Shown: piece by piece, positions 8,701-14,432 of the stretch
Layout of the letters: every line of letters starts with the position of its first letter
Position numbering within the stretch: position 1 is the first letter of the stretch
Assembly: GCA_002751075.1 (NCBI GenBank)
Contig: NAOQ01000074.1
Location: 64,643 to 81,121 of the forward strand
Direction: 5' to 3'
Length of the DNA: 16,479 nt
From: Ichthyophonus hoferi
Lineage: Eukaryota > Opisthokonta > Ichthyosporea > Ichthyophonida > Ichthyophonidae
The notes under the pieces: model-generated
What the model was told of the DNA's origin: nothing
Databases searched by the model: none
Seen by the model: only the letters and a program-made list of their open reading frames with translations
Program-made: the position numbers and the translations under genes

Positions 8701-9544
8701 CATCCTACAGAATGTTAACTAGTGACCGTCCCTATATGATCAACTCACAATCATATCTCCTCGTTATGTGCAAGATCCTAGCTGAGGTTAGTACATTCAA
8801 TACACATACCCCAACATGTATGTGTAAATATATATATATATGTGTTTGTGTGTATGTATATGTGTATGTCTGTATGTATAGGTGTATCTGTATGTGTGTA
8901 TGCTTACGTATAGTTTGGTAATGGGTGGGGGTGGTGGCAGGTGCTAAAGGACCCTGTAGATGCTATGTACAACCACACGACTATCTTAGAGATTGCTGAT
9001 ACAGTGTTTAATCTATTGATGGTGGCTGTGGATCCTACCCAGAGAGTGTCGTGTGATAATCTAATCGAGGTGAGTGTATATATATATGATATACTTATAA
9101 TAAAATAGGTTCTACAAGCTAAGCTATCATTTAACTCTTAGAACATTTTAGAGAAAGAGAATTAGTTCATAAAGATGCAACCGTTTGCCCCTTTCCCATC
9201 TCCCCTACCCCAGTGCTCACTCTACCCTACTTTAATGCCCACTTTCTTTTCCCCTCTAGGCGGTCAGCCGTACCCTAGTAGCAGCCTCCTGCCCTCCCCT
9301 GCTATCAGCTCTGAAATCAATGGAAGCAATTTGGATGGTATCCCAGGCCCTACAGCTCTTAAGGACTCGAGGAGAGGAAGGGGCGAGGGGAGTGAAGATA
9401 GCGCGGTGGGCACTGCTACTGCTAGGGGGAGATGGTGATAGTGATAAAGACAGTACCCACAAGGATGGACTGGATAGTGTAGACCAGGACCGCATACCCT
9501 GCCCCAGCACACCACTGTCTAGTGATTCGAATACGAAGGCATAG
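342..9544 (+). CDS. USP34-like giant deubiquitinase, C-terminal helical part (5' partial, 23 exons)
   Basis: Proposed exons: 342-408, 1043-1129, 1716-1862, 1954-2081, 2353-2597, 2744-2832, 3069-3149, 3810-3916, 4737-4911, 5010-5134, 5225-5309, 5539-5689, 6023-6136, 6657-6727, 7088-7151, 7358-7401, 7515-7616, 7747-7909, 8124-8234, 8382-8478, 8711-8786, 8941-9069, 9260-9544. All junctions are GT-AG and keep one open frame of about 913 codons ending at TAG 9542-9544. The product is a run of amphipathic helices typical of an ARM/HEAT scaffold. From memory of human USP34, the order of recognisable blocks matches its C-terminal third: FW near exon 8, YNRFMLPCFYRI and HDNFHWA in exon 9 (human FNRGMLPAYYGI and HQNIQWA), LLFFKRMLTSDR across exons 20-21, and an acidic tail. 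USP34 removes ubiquitin from substrates, including axin in animal Wnt signalling. The Cys/His catalytic domain should lie upstream of the window, so activity cannot be judged. Family confidence is high; single splice sites are inferred. Confidence 0.85.
409..1042 (+). other. Intron 1 (634 nt)
   Basis: AT-rich DNA between two phase-matched exons. I see no further exon, repeat array or RNA gene in it. Confidence 0.65.
1043..1129 (+). CDS. USP34-like exon 2
   Basis: It is phase 0 at both ends, with donor GTAGGT. It reads IIQWLCTDHDAYSAM, matching the human block IFSLCRYNNRLAEHI in position and pattern. An upstream AG at 1036-1037 would give the wrong phase after exon 1, so the acceptor at 1041-1042 is preferred. 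Confidence 0.75.
1130..1715 (+). other. Intron 2 (586 nt)
   Basis: It holds a run of eight G at 1224-1231, a CA/TG-rich stretch at 1393-1420 and a TA run near 1578-1597. An open frame runs through its first 300 bases from exon 2, but the composition becomes intronic right after the donor. Confidence 0.65.
1716..1862 (+). CDS. USP34-like exon 3
   Basis: It has 49 codons, phase 0-0, acceptor tctag and donor GTATGT. Two helices are visible, around YFMAITRLLEVGKDK and KAKVAIFMELFCK. The latter corresponds to the PFFKLLTMLMEF region of human USP34. Confidence 0.8.
1954..2081 (+). CDS. USP34-like exon 4
   Basis: Acceptor tatacag, donor GTAAGT; it ends two bases into a codon. It contains LHEIVDLHPSALAWLAANIK, which parallels human IWEVIEYNPSQCLDWLAVQT, one of the clearest matches in the gene. 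Confidence 0.85.
2353..2597 (+). CDS. USP34-like exon 5
   Basis: This is the second longest exon. It follows a strong pyrimidine-rich acceptor (ctctctcttccag) and has donor GTATGT. It encodes a helix (SVERLLVKVVQNRWF), a Pro/Gly linker (RGPPCDLPPEA) and a helix ending in ELLSAMPCVNGF. Confidence 0.85.
2616..2705. repeat. TG/TA microsatellite in intron 5
   Basis: (TATG)n and (TGTA)n units merge into about seventeen TA units, starting close to the 5' splice site. Confidence 0.9.
2744..2832 (+). CDS. USP34-like exon 6
   Basis: Two bases complete the split Glu codon from exon 5, and the exon ends in phase 0 before GTAGGG. It reads MFRLASYFRMLRLTWYSRED, corresponding to the LVPYFSFMTYCLISKTEK block of human USP34. 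Confidence 0.8.
3069..3149 (+). CDS. USP34-like exon 7
   Basis: It has 27 codons, phase 0-0, acceptor tcccacag and donor GTGAGT. It reads WVHQYTIFYALYAGIENLQ, the start of a helix pair followed by a charged linker (MDESKR). Confidence 0.8.
3150..3809 (+). other. Intron 7 (660 nt) with (TTAA)n and (TA)n
   Basis: Contains (ATTA)n at 3201-3223 and (AT)n at 3748-3768 close to the acceptor, otherwise T-rich DNA. Open frames on both strands here are low-complexity Tyr/Ile/His strings, not exons. Confidence 0.65.
3810..3916 (+). CDS. USP34-like exon 8
   Basis: Acceptor gctacag. It encodes ELMAFWWEMVEGCDEAINEI, parallel to human LLSFWYNVCADCPENIRLI. The donor is a doubled GTAGGTATAT. Only the first GT keeps the frame into exon 9; the second adds an immediate in-frame stop. 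Confidence 0.85.
3917..4736 (+). other. Intron 8 (820 nt), longest in the gene
   Basis: Holds (TTAA)n at 3954-3971, (AAT/AGT)n at 4426-4500 and (ATT)n at 4627-4644. A candidate 30-nt microexon sits at 4108-4137. The rest is AT-rich with nothing recognised. Confidence 0.6.
4426..4500. repeat. Imperfect (AAT/AGT)n trinucleotide repeat
   Basis: About 75 bases of ATA/ATAG/AGT triplets in intron 8, drifting in composition towards its right end. Confidence 0.85.
4737..4911 (+). CDS. USP34-like exon 9 (family landmark)
   Basis: Fifty-eight full codons. YNRFMLPCFYRIIYELAVHS followed by HDNFHWALMYVS is the best family signature in the window: human USP34 has FNRGMLPAYYGILRLCCEQS and HQNIQWAFKNLT at the same spacing. 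The donor is GTATGG. Confidence 0.9.
5010..5134 (+). CDS. USP34-like exon 10
   Basis: Acceptor ctcttccacag. It encodes ASRVLYELLELAAERDIR, parallel to human VEELFNLMQLFIAQRPDMR. The donor is again a doubled TTAG/GTAGGTGTGG in which the second GT would give an immediate stop. Confidence 0.85.
5225..5309 (+). CDS. USP34-like exon 11
   Basis: One base completes the split Arg codon; phase 0 end, donor GTGTGT. It reads ELMLSNRRGRLCAFQN, corresponding to the ISCYLRCLDGRSCWTTL segment of the human protein. Confidence 0.8.
5312..5455 (+). repeat. C-poor TATAG/TATAT simple sequence in intron 11
   Basis: Starts within a few bases of the 5' splice site. It is built from variants of TATAGT, TATTG and TTATA, with very few C on the transcribed strand. 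Confidence 0.8.
5539..5689 (+). CDS. USP34-like exon 12
   Basis: Acceptor ctatgtag, donor GTGAGT, ends one base into a codon. It encodes a long helix (LVLSTLGLIHNWLQYMKDY) followed by a charged stretch (YKTEERDL). Confidence 0.8.
5706..5850 (+). repeat. C-poor GTATAG simple sequence in intron 12
   Basis: Degenerate array of GTATAGTGTATAGTATT-like units, with almost no C on the + strand, starting about 16 bases after the donor. The rest of intron 12 (to 6022) is ordinary AT-rich DNA. Confidence 0.8.
6023..6136 (+). CDS. USP34-like exon 13
   Basis: Acceptor ctatctatag, donor GTAAGT. It encodes a basic turn (PRDLRRP) and a helix, ADILLQMCWSCLNPFTPMPV, like human AHKLLTLLNSYSPPELR. Confidence 0.8.
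6137..6656 (+). other. Intron 13 (520 nt)
   Basis: AT-rich DNA dominated by a TTA/TTG/TTR repeat at 6418-6546. No exon or RNA gene seen. Confidence 0.65.
6418..6546. repeat. Imperfect (TTR/ATT)n repeat in intron 13
   Basis: About 130 bases of TTA, TTG and ATT triplets. They translate as poly-Leu on one strand and poly-Ile on the other, which is a composition artefact. Confidence 0.9.
6657..6727 (+). CDS. USP34-like exon 14
   Basis: Acceptor aattacag, donor GTAGTT, phase 0 end. It reads VLLRTMYLLYPDISCKKVL, matching the human block VLKELVLLSPHDFLHTLV. Confidence 0.8.
6728..7087 (+). other. Intron 14 (360 nt)
   Basis: Begins with a short C-poor TATAG/TATTG tract (about 6755-6840) and continues as AT-rich DNA. 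Nothing else supported. Confidence 0.6.
7088..7151 (+). CDS. USP34-like exon 15
   Basis: Acceptor ggcttacag, donor GTAAGT, ends one base into a codon. The sequence (RHLEFNEIICHQGPLTEQYK) occupies the loop that in human USP34 follows the FLQHNHCTYHH segment. Confidence 0.7.
7358..7401 (+). CDS. USP34-like exon 16 (44 nt, uncertain)
   Basis: Acceptor ttttaaaag, donor GTATAT. It restores the phase between exons 15 and 17 and reads RCRIHCTEHSRNPDI. Its splice sites are weak, and skipping it with the 7544-7545 acceptor also keeps the frame. Evidence is phase only. Confidence 0.45.
7515..7616 (+). CDS. USP34-like exon 17
   Basis: Phase 0-0 from acceptor tgatgtag; it reads ADSNPITITIGVSAGP then CAPFIVPGVDKEALSHAV; donor GTAGGT. 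A second acceptor at 7544-7545 would remove the first 31 bases and fits only if exon 16 is skipped. Confidence 0.65.
7626..7705 (+). repeat. C-poor GTATTG/TATTAT simple sequence in intron 17
   Basis: Repeated GTATTGTATTGCATTATA-like units starting about 10 bases after the donor; same character as the tracts in introns 11, 12 and 20. Confidence 0.75.
7747..7909 (+). CDS. USP34-like exon 18
   Basis: Acceptor tactgtag, donor GTAGGC. After a polar stretch (CDNYLWPHVPHQF) it encodes FYTPYYDLLTSMVNNCPL, parallel to the YDRMLLDYFFSYHQF helix of human USP34. Confidence 0.8.
8124..8234 (+). CDS. USP34-like exon 19
   Basis: Acceptor gtaatcag, donor GTGGGC. It encodes KLLALETIPISFPEPLKIWV, parallel to human LSVLVAYEGLPLHLALFPKLW, followed by a Pro-rich linker (NPPPSGDIPTPPDS). 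Confidence 0.8.
8255..8298. repeat. (CATA)n microsatellite in intron 19
   Basis: About eleven CATA/TATA units in the middle of a 147-nt intron. Confidence 0.9.
8382..8478 (+). CDS. USP34-like exon 20
   Basis: Acceptor gattacag, donor GTGTGT. The two leading bases complete the split Asp codon. It encodes RSVDLWSDVELNPDVV and the start of DDYWLLFFKR, like human DPVFAEYIKC. Confidence 0.8.
8495..8590 (+). repeat. C-poor TATTG/TATTTTA simple sequence in intron 20
   Basis: Units such as TAGTGTATGGTATTG and TATTATATT begin about 15 bases after the donor. A (TG)n run follows at 8599-8618. Confidence 0.7.
8711..8786 (+). CDS. USP34-like exon 21
   Basis: Acceptor catcctacag, donor GTTAGT. It reads MLTSDRPYMINSQSYLLVMC, a close parallel of human ILMDERTFLNNNIVYTFMTH. 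Confidence 0.85.
8815..8915. repeat. TG/TATG/TA microsatellite in intron 21
   Basis: Alternating (TGTA)n, (TA)n and (TG)n fill most of this 154-nt intron. Confidence 0.85.
8941..9069 (+). CDS. USP34-like exon 22
   Basis: Forty-three codons, phase 0-0, acceptor gtggtggcag and donor GTGAGT. The helix ILEIADTVFNLLMVAV is evident. It ends NLIE, like the ANLISTLITNL helix of the human protein. Confidence 0.8.
9260..9544 (+). CDS. USP34-like terminal exon 23
   Basis: Acceptor cccctctag. The first half is helical (VSRTLVAASCPPLLSALKSM). The rest is a disordered charged tail with EEGARG, GDGDSDKDSTHKD and a Ser/Pro-rich end, followed by TAG. The tail is much shorter than the Ser/Glu-rich one in vertebrate USP34. 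The exon is the GC-richest part of the gene. Confidence 0.8.
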   Translation, partial: AVSRTLVAASCPPLLSALKSMEAIWMVSQALQLLRTRGEEGARGVKIARWALLLLGGDGDSDKDSTHKDGLDSVDQDRIPCPSTPLSSDSNTKA

Positions 9545-10242
9545 TTAGTTAGATAGGGTAGTGTTTCAAACTGTAAATATGTGTTCATATAGACTAGATA
9601 TGATGGCGTTTTATTGTCCGGCCACAGTTTGTTTTTCGTTGCAAACAGATCTCGGTTTTGTTTGCACGTCTTTAGATATAAATGTATATTTAATCTTGAA
9701 TATTAAAATTCACTAGTCTGTTAATTTGCGGTTATTTGGAATCCCTATGTTGGTCATACGCTGTGTTCAATGGTTGTGATGGTATGATTGGTATGATACT
9801 CATGCCTATACTGTACTGTAAACATACCTGTCAGAATGGATATTCATTTTCATTTTATTTTATATATAAAAATAACTGGTACTCTACGATATATATATTT
9901 GATGGTTTAAATTTAAGTTCGAGCAATTACACTATATATTACATACTATAGATCTCCAAAACATACATATATATTGTTAATAGCCCCTTCCTACTATGAA
10001 GTAGACAGGTAGTGAAATGCTATCTCTATCCCAATAGACTGACAATAAAATCAGCTCAAGAAAAATATTACGTTCACTTTTTTTCACCATTCCTTATAAA
10101 TATGTATAATTTTATGATTAATTACCTGCCGATGTAACTCCCTTAAATATATAATATTTTTAAATGCTGTTTAATAAATAAAGAATAATCTCTAATGTAA
10201 TATTATATTAGACCAGCAAGATGACTGTGTATTTTACCCACT
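9545..10242. other. 3' UTR and spacer, no gene seen
   Basis: AT-rich stretch holding the end of the USP34-like transcript and then spacer. It contains several AATAAA-like hexamers. The open frame at 9736-9951 is a low-complexity string with no recognisable domain. Confidence 0.7.
9702..9707 (+). terminator. Candidate poly(A) signal ATTAAA of the USP34-like gene
   Basis: ATTAAA lies about 160 bases after the stop codon, in AT-rich DNA. It is the first common poly(A) hexamer variant I see downstream of the gene. Cleavage site unknown. Confidence 0.3.
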
Positions 10243-10334
10243 ATGTTAGGCAAGTATATAATTTTGATATATTCTATTTCGGTTTATTACATTGGAATAC
10301 GTACGTTATTTTATATTGTATTGTATTATATTGT

Positions 10335-10521
10335 CAAGAAAGGATCCGTGGGAGAAGATAAGAAGAAGGTAAGGATGCGTTTCTCTTCTGAGAGCAGTAA
10401 GGACGAGATACCTAGAAACCTATTAGTGAGACTAGACTTCAGCTCCGACGATAACGAACAAAGCGACCACGACTACGAATCAGTCTGTTCCACTGATTGT
10501 GACAGATTCAAGAGCAACTAG
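10335..10521 (+). other. Acidic coding-like fragment in the mobile-element patch
   Basis: The composition changes sharply from AT-rich to balanced, and the product is charged: a Lys-rich start (GEDKKKVRMRF) followed by an acidic segment (DFSSDDNEQSDHDYES). An ATG at 10243 would add an AT-rich hydrophobic lead that looks non-coding. Acidic heads of this kind occur in several transposase and Gag-like families, so they do not name one. Treated as a fossil fragment. Confidence 0.3.
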
Positions 10522-10685
10522 CTAGAGCCTTAGCCTGCCCTTTACCTGCCGATAACAGGCAGATAGAACTCAATACAACAGATAATTCTATTTTCAATAG
10601 TAATTTTTCTGAAGATGCAGGTTGTAGTGCCTTCAAAGCGTTTATATCAAAAAGTTGCGGTATCTGCGCTGATACTATGTGTCAT

Positions 10686-10966
10686 TAGGTTGCTCCGCTT
10701 TTGGTCGTCAGAGGTTCGTATTTGGATCGCTCCAGTGTATGCTGTTTAACACTTTGGTGCCTAATAGGCACGTCATCATCACTGTCATTATCAGATGAAT
10801 CCGCCGCGTGCTCTCCCACAGACTCGGGGGGATCTGAAGGATCTGCGTGAGGCTGTAAAATGGCGGTGGGTGAAGGTGACGTGCCTATTAGGCACCAAAG
10901 TGTTAAACAGCATACACTGGAGCGATCCAAATACGAACCTCTGACGACCAGAAGCGAAGCAGCCTA
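10686..10966. repeat. 74-bp perfect inverted repeat (about 90 bp near-perfect), 101-bp spacer
   Basis: Arm 10702-10775 is the exact reverse complement of 10877-10950. The match extends outward to 10686 and 10966 with three mismatches. Each arm carries the 15-base palindrome GTGCCTAWTAGGCAC at its inner part (10757-10771 and 10881-10895). A transcript would fold into a long stable hairpin. Both arms can be read as the same peptide (VPIRHQSVKQHTLERSKYEP) in opposite directions, so this looks like an inverted duplication of a once-coding segment rather than terminal repeats. I see no target-site duplication outside the arms. Confidence 0.9.
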
Positions 10967-11000
10967 CAAGCAACACATCCCATCTGGCAAACTAGCATTC

Positions 11001-11111
11001 TGTGAAATGATATTACTGGATCGCTTATCTCACACTGATATTACTAGCGAGCCGGACTCGTATTGTGAAATGATAATACCGGGTCGCTTATCTTACTAAT
11101 GAGCCAAACTC
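11001..11111 (+). repeat. Two-copy direct repeat, period 63 bp
   Basis: The 30 bases at 11001-11030 recur at 11064-11093 with three differences (TGTGAAATGATA then TCGCTTATCT in both), and the following GAGCC-ACTC part is also shared. It lies upstream of a TATA box and begins TGTG, which would suit a repeated enhancer or the start of an LTR. Confidence 0.75.
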
Positions 11112-11130
11112 ATCAAGGCGCGGTATCGGT

Positions 11131-11194
11131 ACTATCCCAGTTTCTATGGATATTGGGATAGTGGGATATAAAAGAGAAAGGGACACAAAATAAA
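11131..11194 (+). promoter_or_regulatory. LTR-like promoter and poly(A) block
   Basis: The 9-base inverted pair ACTATCCCA / TGGGATAGT (11131-11139 and 11154-11162) is followed by TATAAAA at 11167-11173 and AATAAA at 11189-11194. A TATA box and AATAAA so close together are usual for short-R LTRs and unusual for a host gene. No second copy is visible in the window. Confidence 0.35.
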
Positions 11195-11327
11195 GGCCCG
11201 GGGGTTATTCCGCTCATACATTGAATTGATACTTGTGGCAAAATACAAAGTTCTCGTAAAAGATATACAAAACACTTTGCACTTAATTATATATATATAT
11301 ATATCTATGTGACACATAGTTTTTGTA

Positions 11328-11723
11328 ATGTCTAATCTAACACTGGCTCTCGTAAACGATCATCAGTGTCTAAATCGCACTACTCAGAAGCCTGACAATT
11401 GCGTACTGACTTTAGATAGCGATAATAGTTTATATTTACATAATAACTTAGCTCCGCTTAATGATCGTTCACATTGCGCAATCTCTACATTTGCACCAAA
11501 ACAAATCAAAGCATCTATACCGCCTACATTAGAACAGGGTCATAATTATTACTATCATTTACCTAGAGAATTAATATATGGGCCTTCAGTAAATTCTCTA
11601 GCACAACAACTGAGTCTTACAGATAATTCTAATCAGGCAGCTATTACTTATGTATATGATGACCTTAGTGTTTATTTAGTTACTTGGATAGTAATAACAA
11701 TTATTGTATGCACTCAGCCTTAA
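11328..11723 (+). other. Unidentified 131-codon open frame
   Basis: It starts about 155 bases after the TATA box and has coding-like composition over its first hundred codons: Asn/Leu/Ser-rich with CVLTLDSDNSLYLHNN and NDRSHCAISTFAPK. The last 25 codons are hydrophobic and Ile/Val/Thr-rich. No domain is recognised. A segment is duplicated 272 bp downstream in diverged form. It could be a Gag-like remnant of the mobile element or an orphan host gene; I favour the first. Confidence 0.3.
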
Positions 11724-11815
11724 CACCTCTCACTGATCGTTCACACTGCTATTATCACAATTGCACCTAAACGTGTTAAGGTCAGAATCACTCCTCGATT
11801 AGTAGCTGACTCCCA
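11463..11815 (+). repeat. Diverged direct duplication, 272-bp offset
   Basis: GATCGTTCACA at 11463-11473 recurs at 11735-11745, and about 70 bases after each copy remain alignable, including shared ATTTGCACCAAA / AATTGCACCTAA and CGCCTA / CTCCTCG blocks. It indicates an old internal repeat within the patch. Confidence 0.5.
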
Positions 11816-12150
11816 CAGACAATTGGGGATAGATCGATCCATCGTACACATCATATACACATTCTCTTACGTCATGCCCGTTTTAACTTTCTATTGAAAG
11901 CGGATCAGAGCTAAGAGCTGCCTCTATTCCTAGCCCAACAAGAATCACTTTTAAACAACACCAAAATGGAGCCCCAAAAACCTGTAGACAAGTCACTAGA
12001 AATACTACAGATTGCTATAGTGCTACATAGAAAAAACAACTGAAATCGGTTCTTTTTTCTTTTTCTATTTTTTAAAAAATAAATAAAACCACTATGCGAG
12101 CTATAGTGAAAACAATCTACTCTATGTAAAATAAAAAATAATATCAACTT

Positions 12151-14432
12151 GTATAATAGATTATAATTGGGTATTGAATTAATCGGAAAAGTTTAGTGGC
12201 TAATTGAGTATATCTATTTAAATTTATAGCATTTTATGTTAGAATATACAGCTGGGAACAGGAAATGAATTGTTCTGCGGGAACCTAATCGACTCTTTCA
12301 CTACTGGGTAAATTTGATTGAAAACGGACAGATTCGAACTATGTTGCGTGATGAACCTGTAGTCTATATATGTCTTTACCACACACGCTATCCTTGTTGT
12401 ATAATTGGTAGATTTTCCGCTATAGTCCTAGTTTATAAAAATAACATATCATTTATAAATGTAATCAGTATTTTTATTTTTTTTTAGCCAACAATTTGTT
12501 CTATTCCGTCTTAATTTACTTACAAAATAGGTATGTGTAAAAAAGTCATTGGATGTTGTCAATTGTATCATTTCAAATTGTATCTCGGCCAATTGTTTTT
12601 GGTTCTTGTTCTCTCACCTTTTTCTTTTTATCTGACTGTTATCATTTACCTTTAACTGCACAACCATCTAAGAATGGTATAATAACTATATCTATATATC
12701 CCATGACAATAGATCCGCTACTAGATCCCTTGGGAAACTCATCAGCCAACAACTGACTGCCCAAATAACTCTGCTTTCCTTAATCTTATAAATCTTACAA
12801 GCCTAGTGCTCAACTTTTTAAAAAAAATATATATATTTATAATAAAAAAAACCTTTTCGCCTCTCTGTACTCCGTGTATGCTAAGGGACACACTAAAACA
12901 GCTCCTTAATTTGGTGTTCCCTCTCTTTTTAAACGAATATAGATTACCAGGGTACTCCCATCTTTACCTATTTTCCAACAGATGTTTTAAAGAAAGACTG
13001 GTGTGTACAAATATGTAGTATATGTATTATAAGATTCTGTTTCCATTGCTCATACAAAAATTGCAGTAGTATACGTATAATTATCTATCAAGCGGTAGAA
13101 ATGCCACGTATATATGGAAAATATAGAACAATTATTAAAAAATATTTGGCGTTAGTTACATGTTTTGATTTCTGTTATTTTATTACTCACGTTGTATATA
13201 GATAATTTAACAACTTGTATTATATATCTAAAATATTAATAATATCCCAGTTGTCCTGCATCAATAGTAAAATAGTCTCTATTTTTGAATTTATTTGTTT
13301 TGGTCACATATCGATTGTTGTAATATGTGATGAGATTAGTTAACTACTGTACAACCTCTTTATTACGATCAAAGATTCCTACTAAACGTCTATTAGCCAA
13401 TACCAACTTTAGTTAAGTACATAACCTAGACTCCGACTGGTTTTGGGCATGCATTTTTGTTCATAAACGTGATTTGTAAATTTATCAAAGTATTTAAGTT
13501 CTACATCGGCTCAGTTTAAGTGTGCTTGCTTTTAAAGCATATTAGAAGTAGATAATTGAGTAAATTATTTGTCACCGTTTTATTAGTACATTGTTATCTA
13601 ATTATCTGCAATAGATTATGCATCTTGCTCAGAAATTGAAAATATACCTATCAAGATTGGGGCAATAGTCAATATCCATTATGATTTTCTAGTTACGTAA
13701 ACAAACAATCGCGTCGATCGAGACATAATTTCCATTTAACATATACGTGTAACCCAAATAATCGTCTTTAAATATAAAATCACGTAATAGTAAATAATAC
13801 TATAGTAATACTAACAAAATGATTATGTCATAGAAAAGACGTTTCAAATTTCTCCAAAATGGTAGAAAGAAAATAAAATTGAAGGCGAGATACACTTCAG
13901 GGTTAAATATGTATGTATTATTTGATAATTTCTTTTATTTACATTATTAATTATATTACAACTAGCCCAATAAATCTGTACAAATTTCCTGATCATATAT
14001 ACAATTTTAAATATATTACACAACGAGTTTGTTCATTACCATTATAAACTATTACTTTTTCTTCTTGCAACTTCATGTTTCTAATTTAAGTTAATTATTT
14101 GTAGGCCAAAAACACTCTGCCATATGTTGCAAATACATTTTCTTATTTTCTAAAAGGAATGCCTACCTAACAAGTAATTCTAAACTGTATTAGAAATGTA
14201 TGTACAATGCAAACTATTTTGCGATTTAAAAACTGTCAGTACAGATATACTAATGGTATTAATAATTGCTAATACTCGAGATACTAATCTATATTTGTAA
14301 GTCTTATAAATCAGCAATGAATGATCAAAAGATAATAGCATAAGTAATAGAATAAATAAATAAATAATATGTACATGTATGTTATAATGCTAAACTATTG
14401 TTAAACTATTGCCGTAATATGTACAACTTGCA
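12151..14432. other. AT-rich spacer, no gene seen
   Basis: About 2.3 kb of AT-rich DNA. Open frames of 60-70 codons on the + strand at 12553 and 12806 are Phe/Leu/Ile strings with AT-driven codons and no supporting signals. The only structured item is a tRNA-like A/B-box pair on the minus strand at 12331-12393. Confidence 0.6.
12331..12393 (-). other. tRNA-like A box / B box pair (relic)
   Basis: On the minus strand TAGCGTGTGTGG (12379-12390) resembles an RNA polymerase III A box, and GTTCGAATC (12331-12339) is a perfect B box, 39 bases apart. The flanks do not form a seven-pair acceptor stem, so this is not an intact tRNA. It may be a decayed tRNA or the head of a SINE. Confidence 0.2.

Larger units (their letters stand above)
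10243..12150. mobile_element. Probable broken mobile-element remains, family unknown
   Basis: GC content rises well above the flanks from about 10335, and short coding-like fragments appear in more than one frame and on both strands. The patch also holds a long inverted repeat, a promoter-like direct repeat, a TATA box and AATAAA arranged as in an LTR, and a diverged internal duplication. It is clearly broken, in several places. No reverse transcriptase, integrase, transposase or capsid motif can be recognised, and no pair of long terminal repeats is complete in view. The layout could be the end of one element, a control region, and the start of another copy. Given the level of decay it is probably old, but no age can be computed. 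Confidence 0.4.

Noticed and set aside
9256-9588. Two minus-strand frames of 83 and 110 codons, Ser/Leu/Pro-rich
   Set aside because: They are antisense shadows of the terminal exon, whose + frame continues the scaffold and its acceptor phase.
10686-10966. The inverted repeat as terminal inverted repeats of a complete MITE
   Set aside because: No target-site duplication flanks the arms, and the arms carry fragments of coding sequence, which fits an inverted duplication better.
12321-12400. Functional tRNA gene on the minus strand
   Set aside because: B box and A box are present, but acceptor and anticodon stems do not pair and no terminator of T residues follows in the right place.
12553-13018. 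Open frames of 67 and 70 codons on +
   Set aside because: Composition is that of surrounding AT-rich DNA; no domain, no splice or promoter support.
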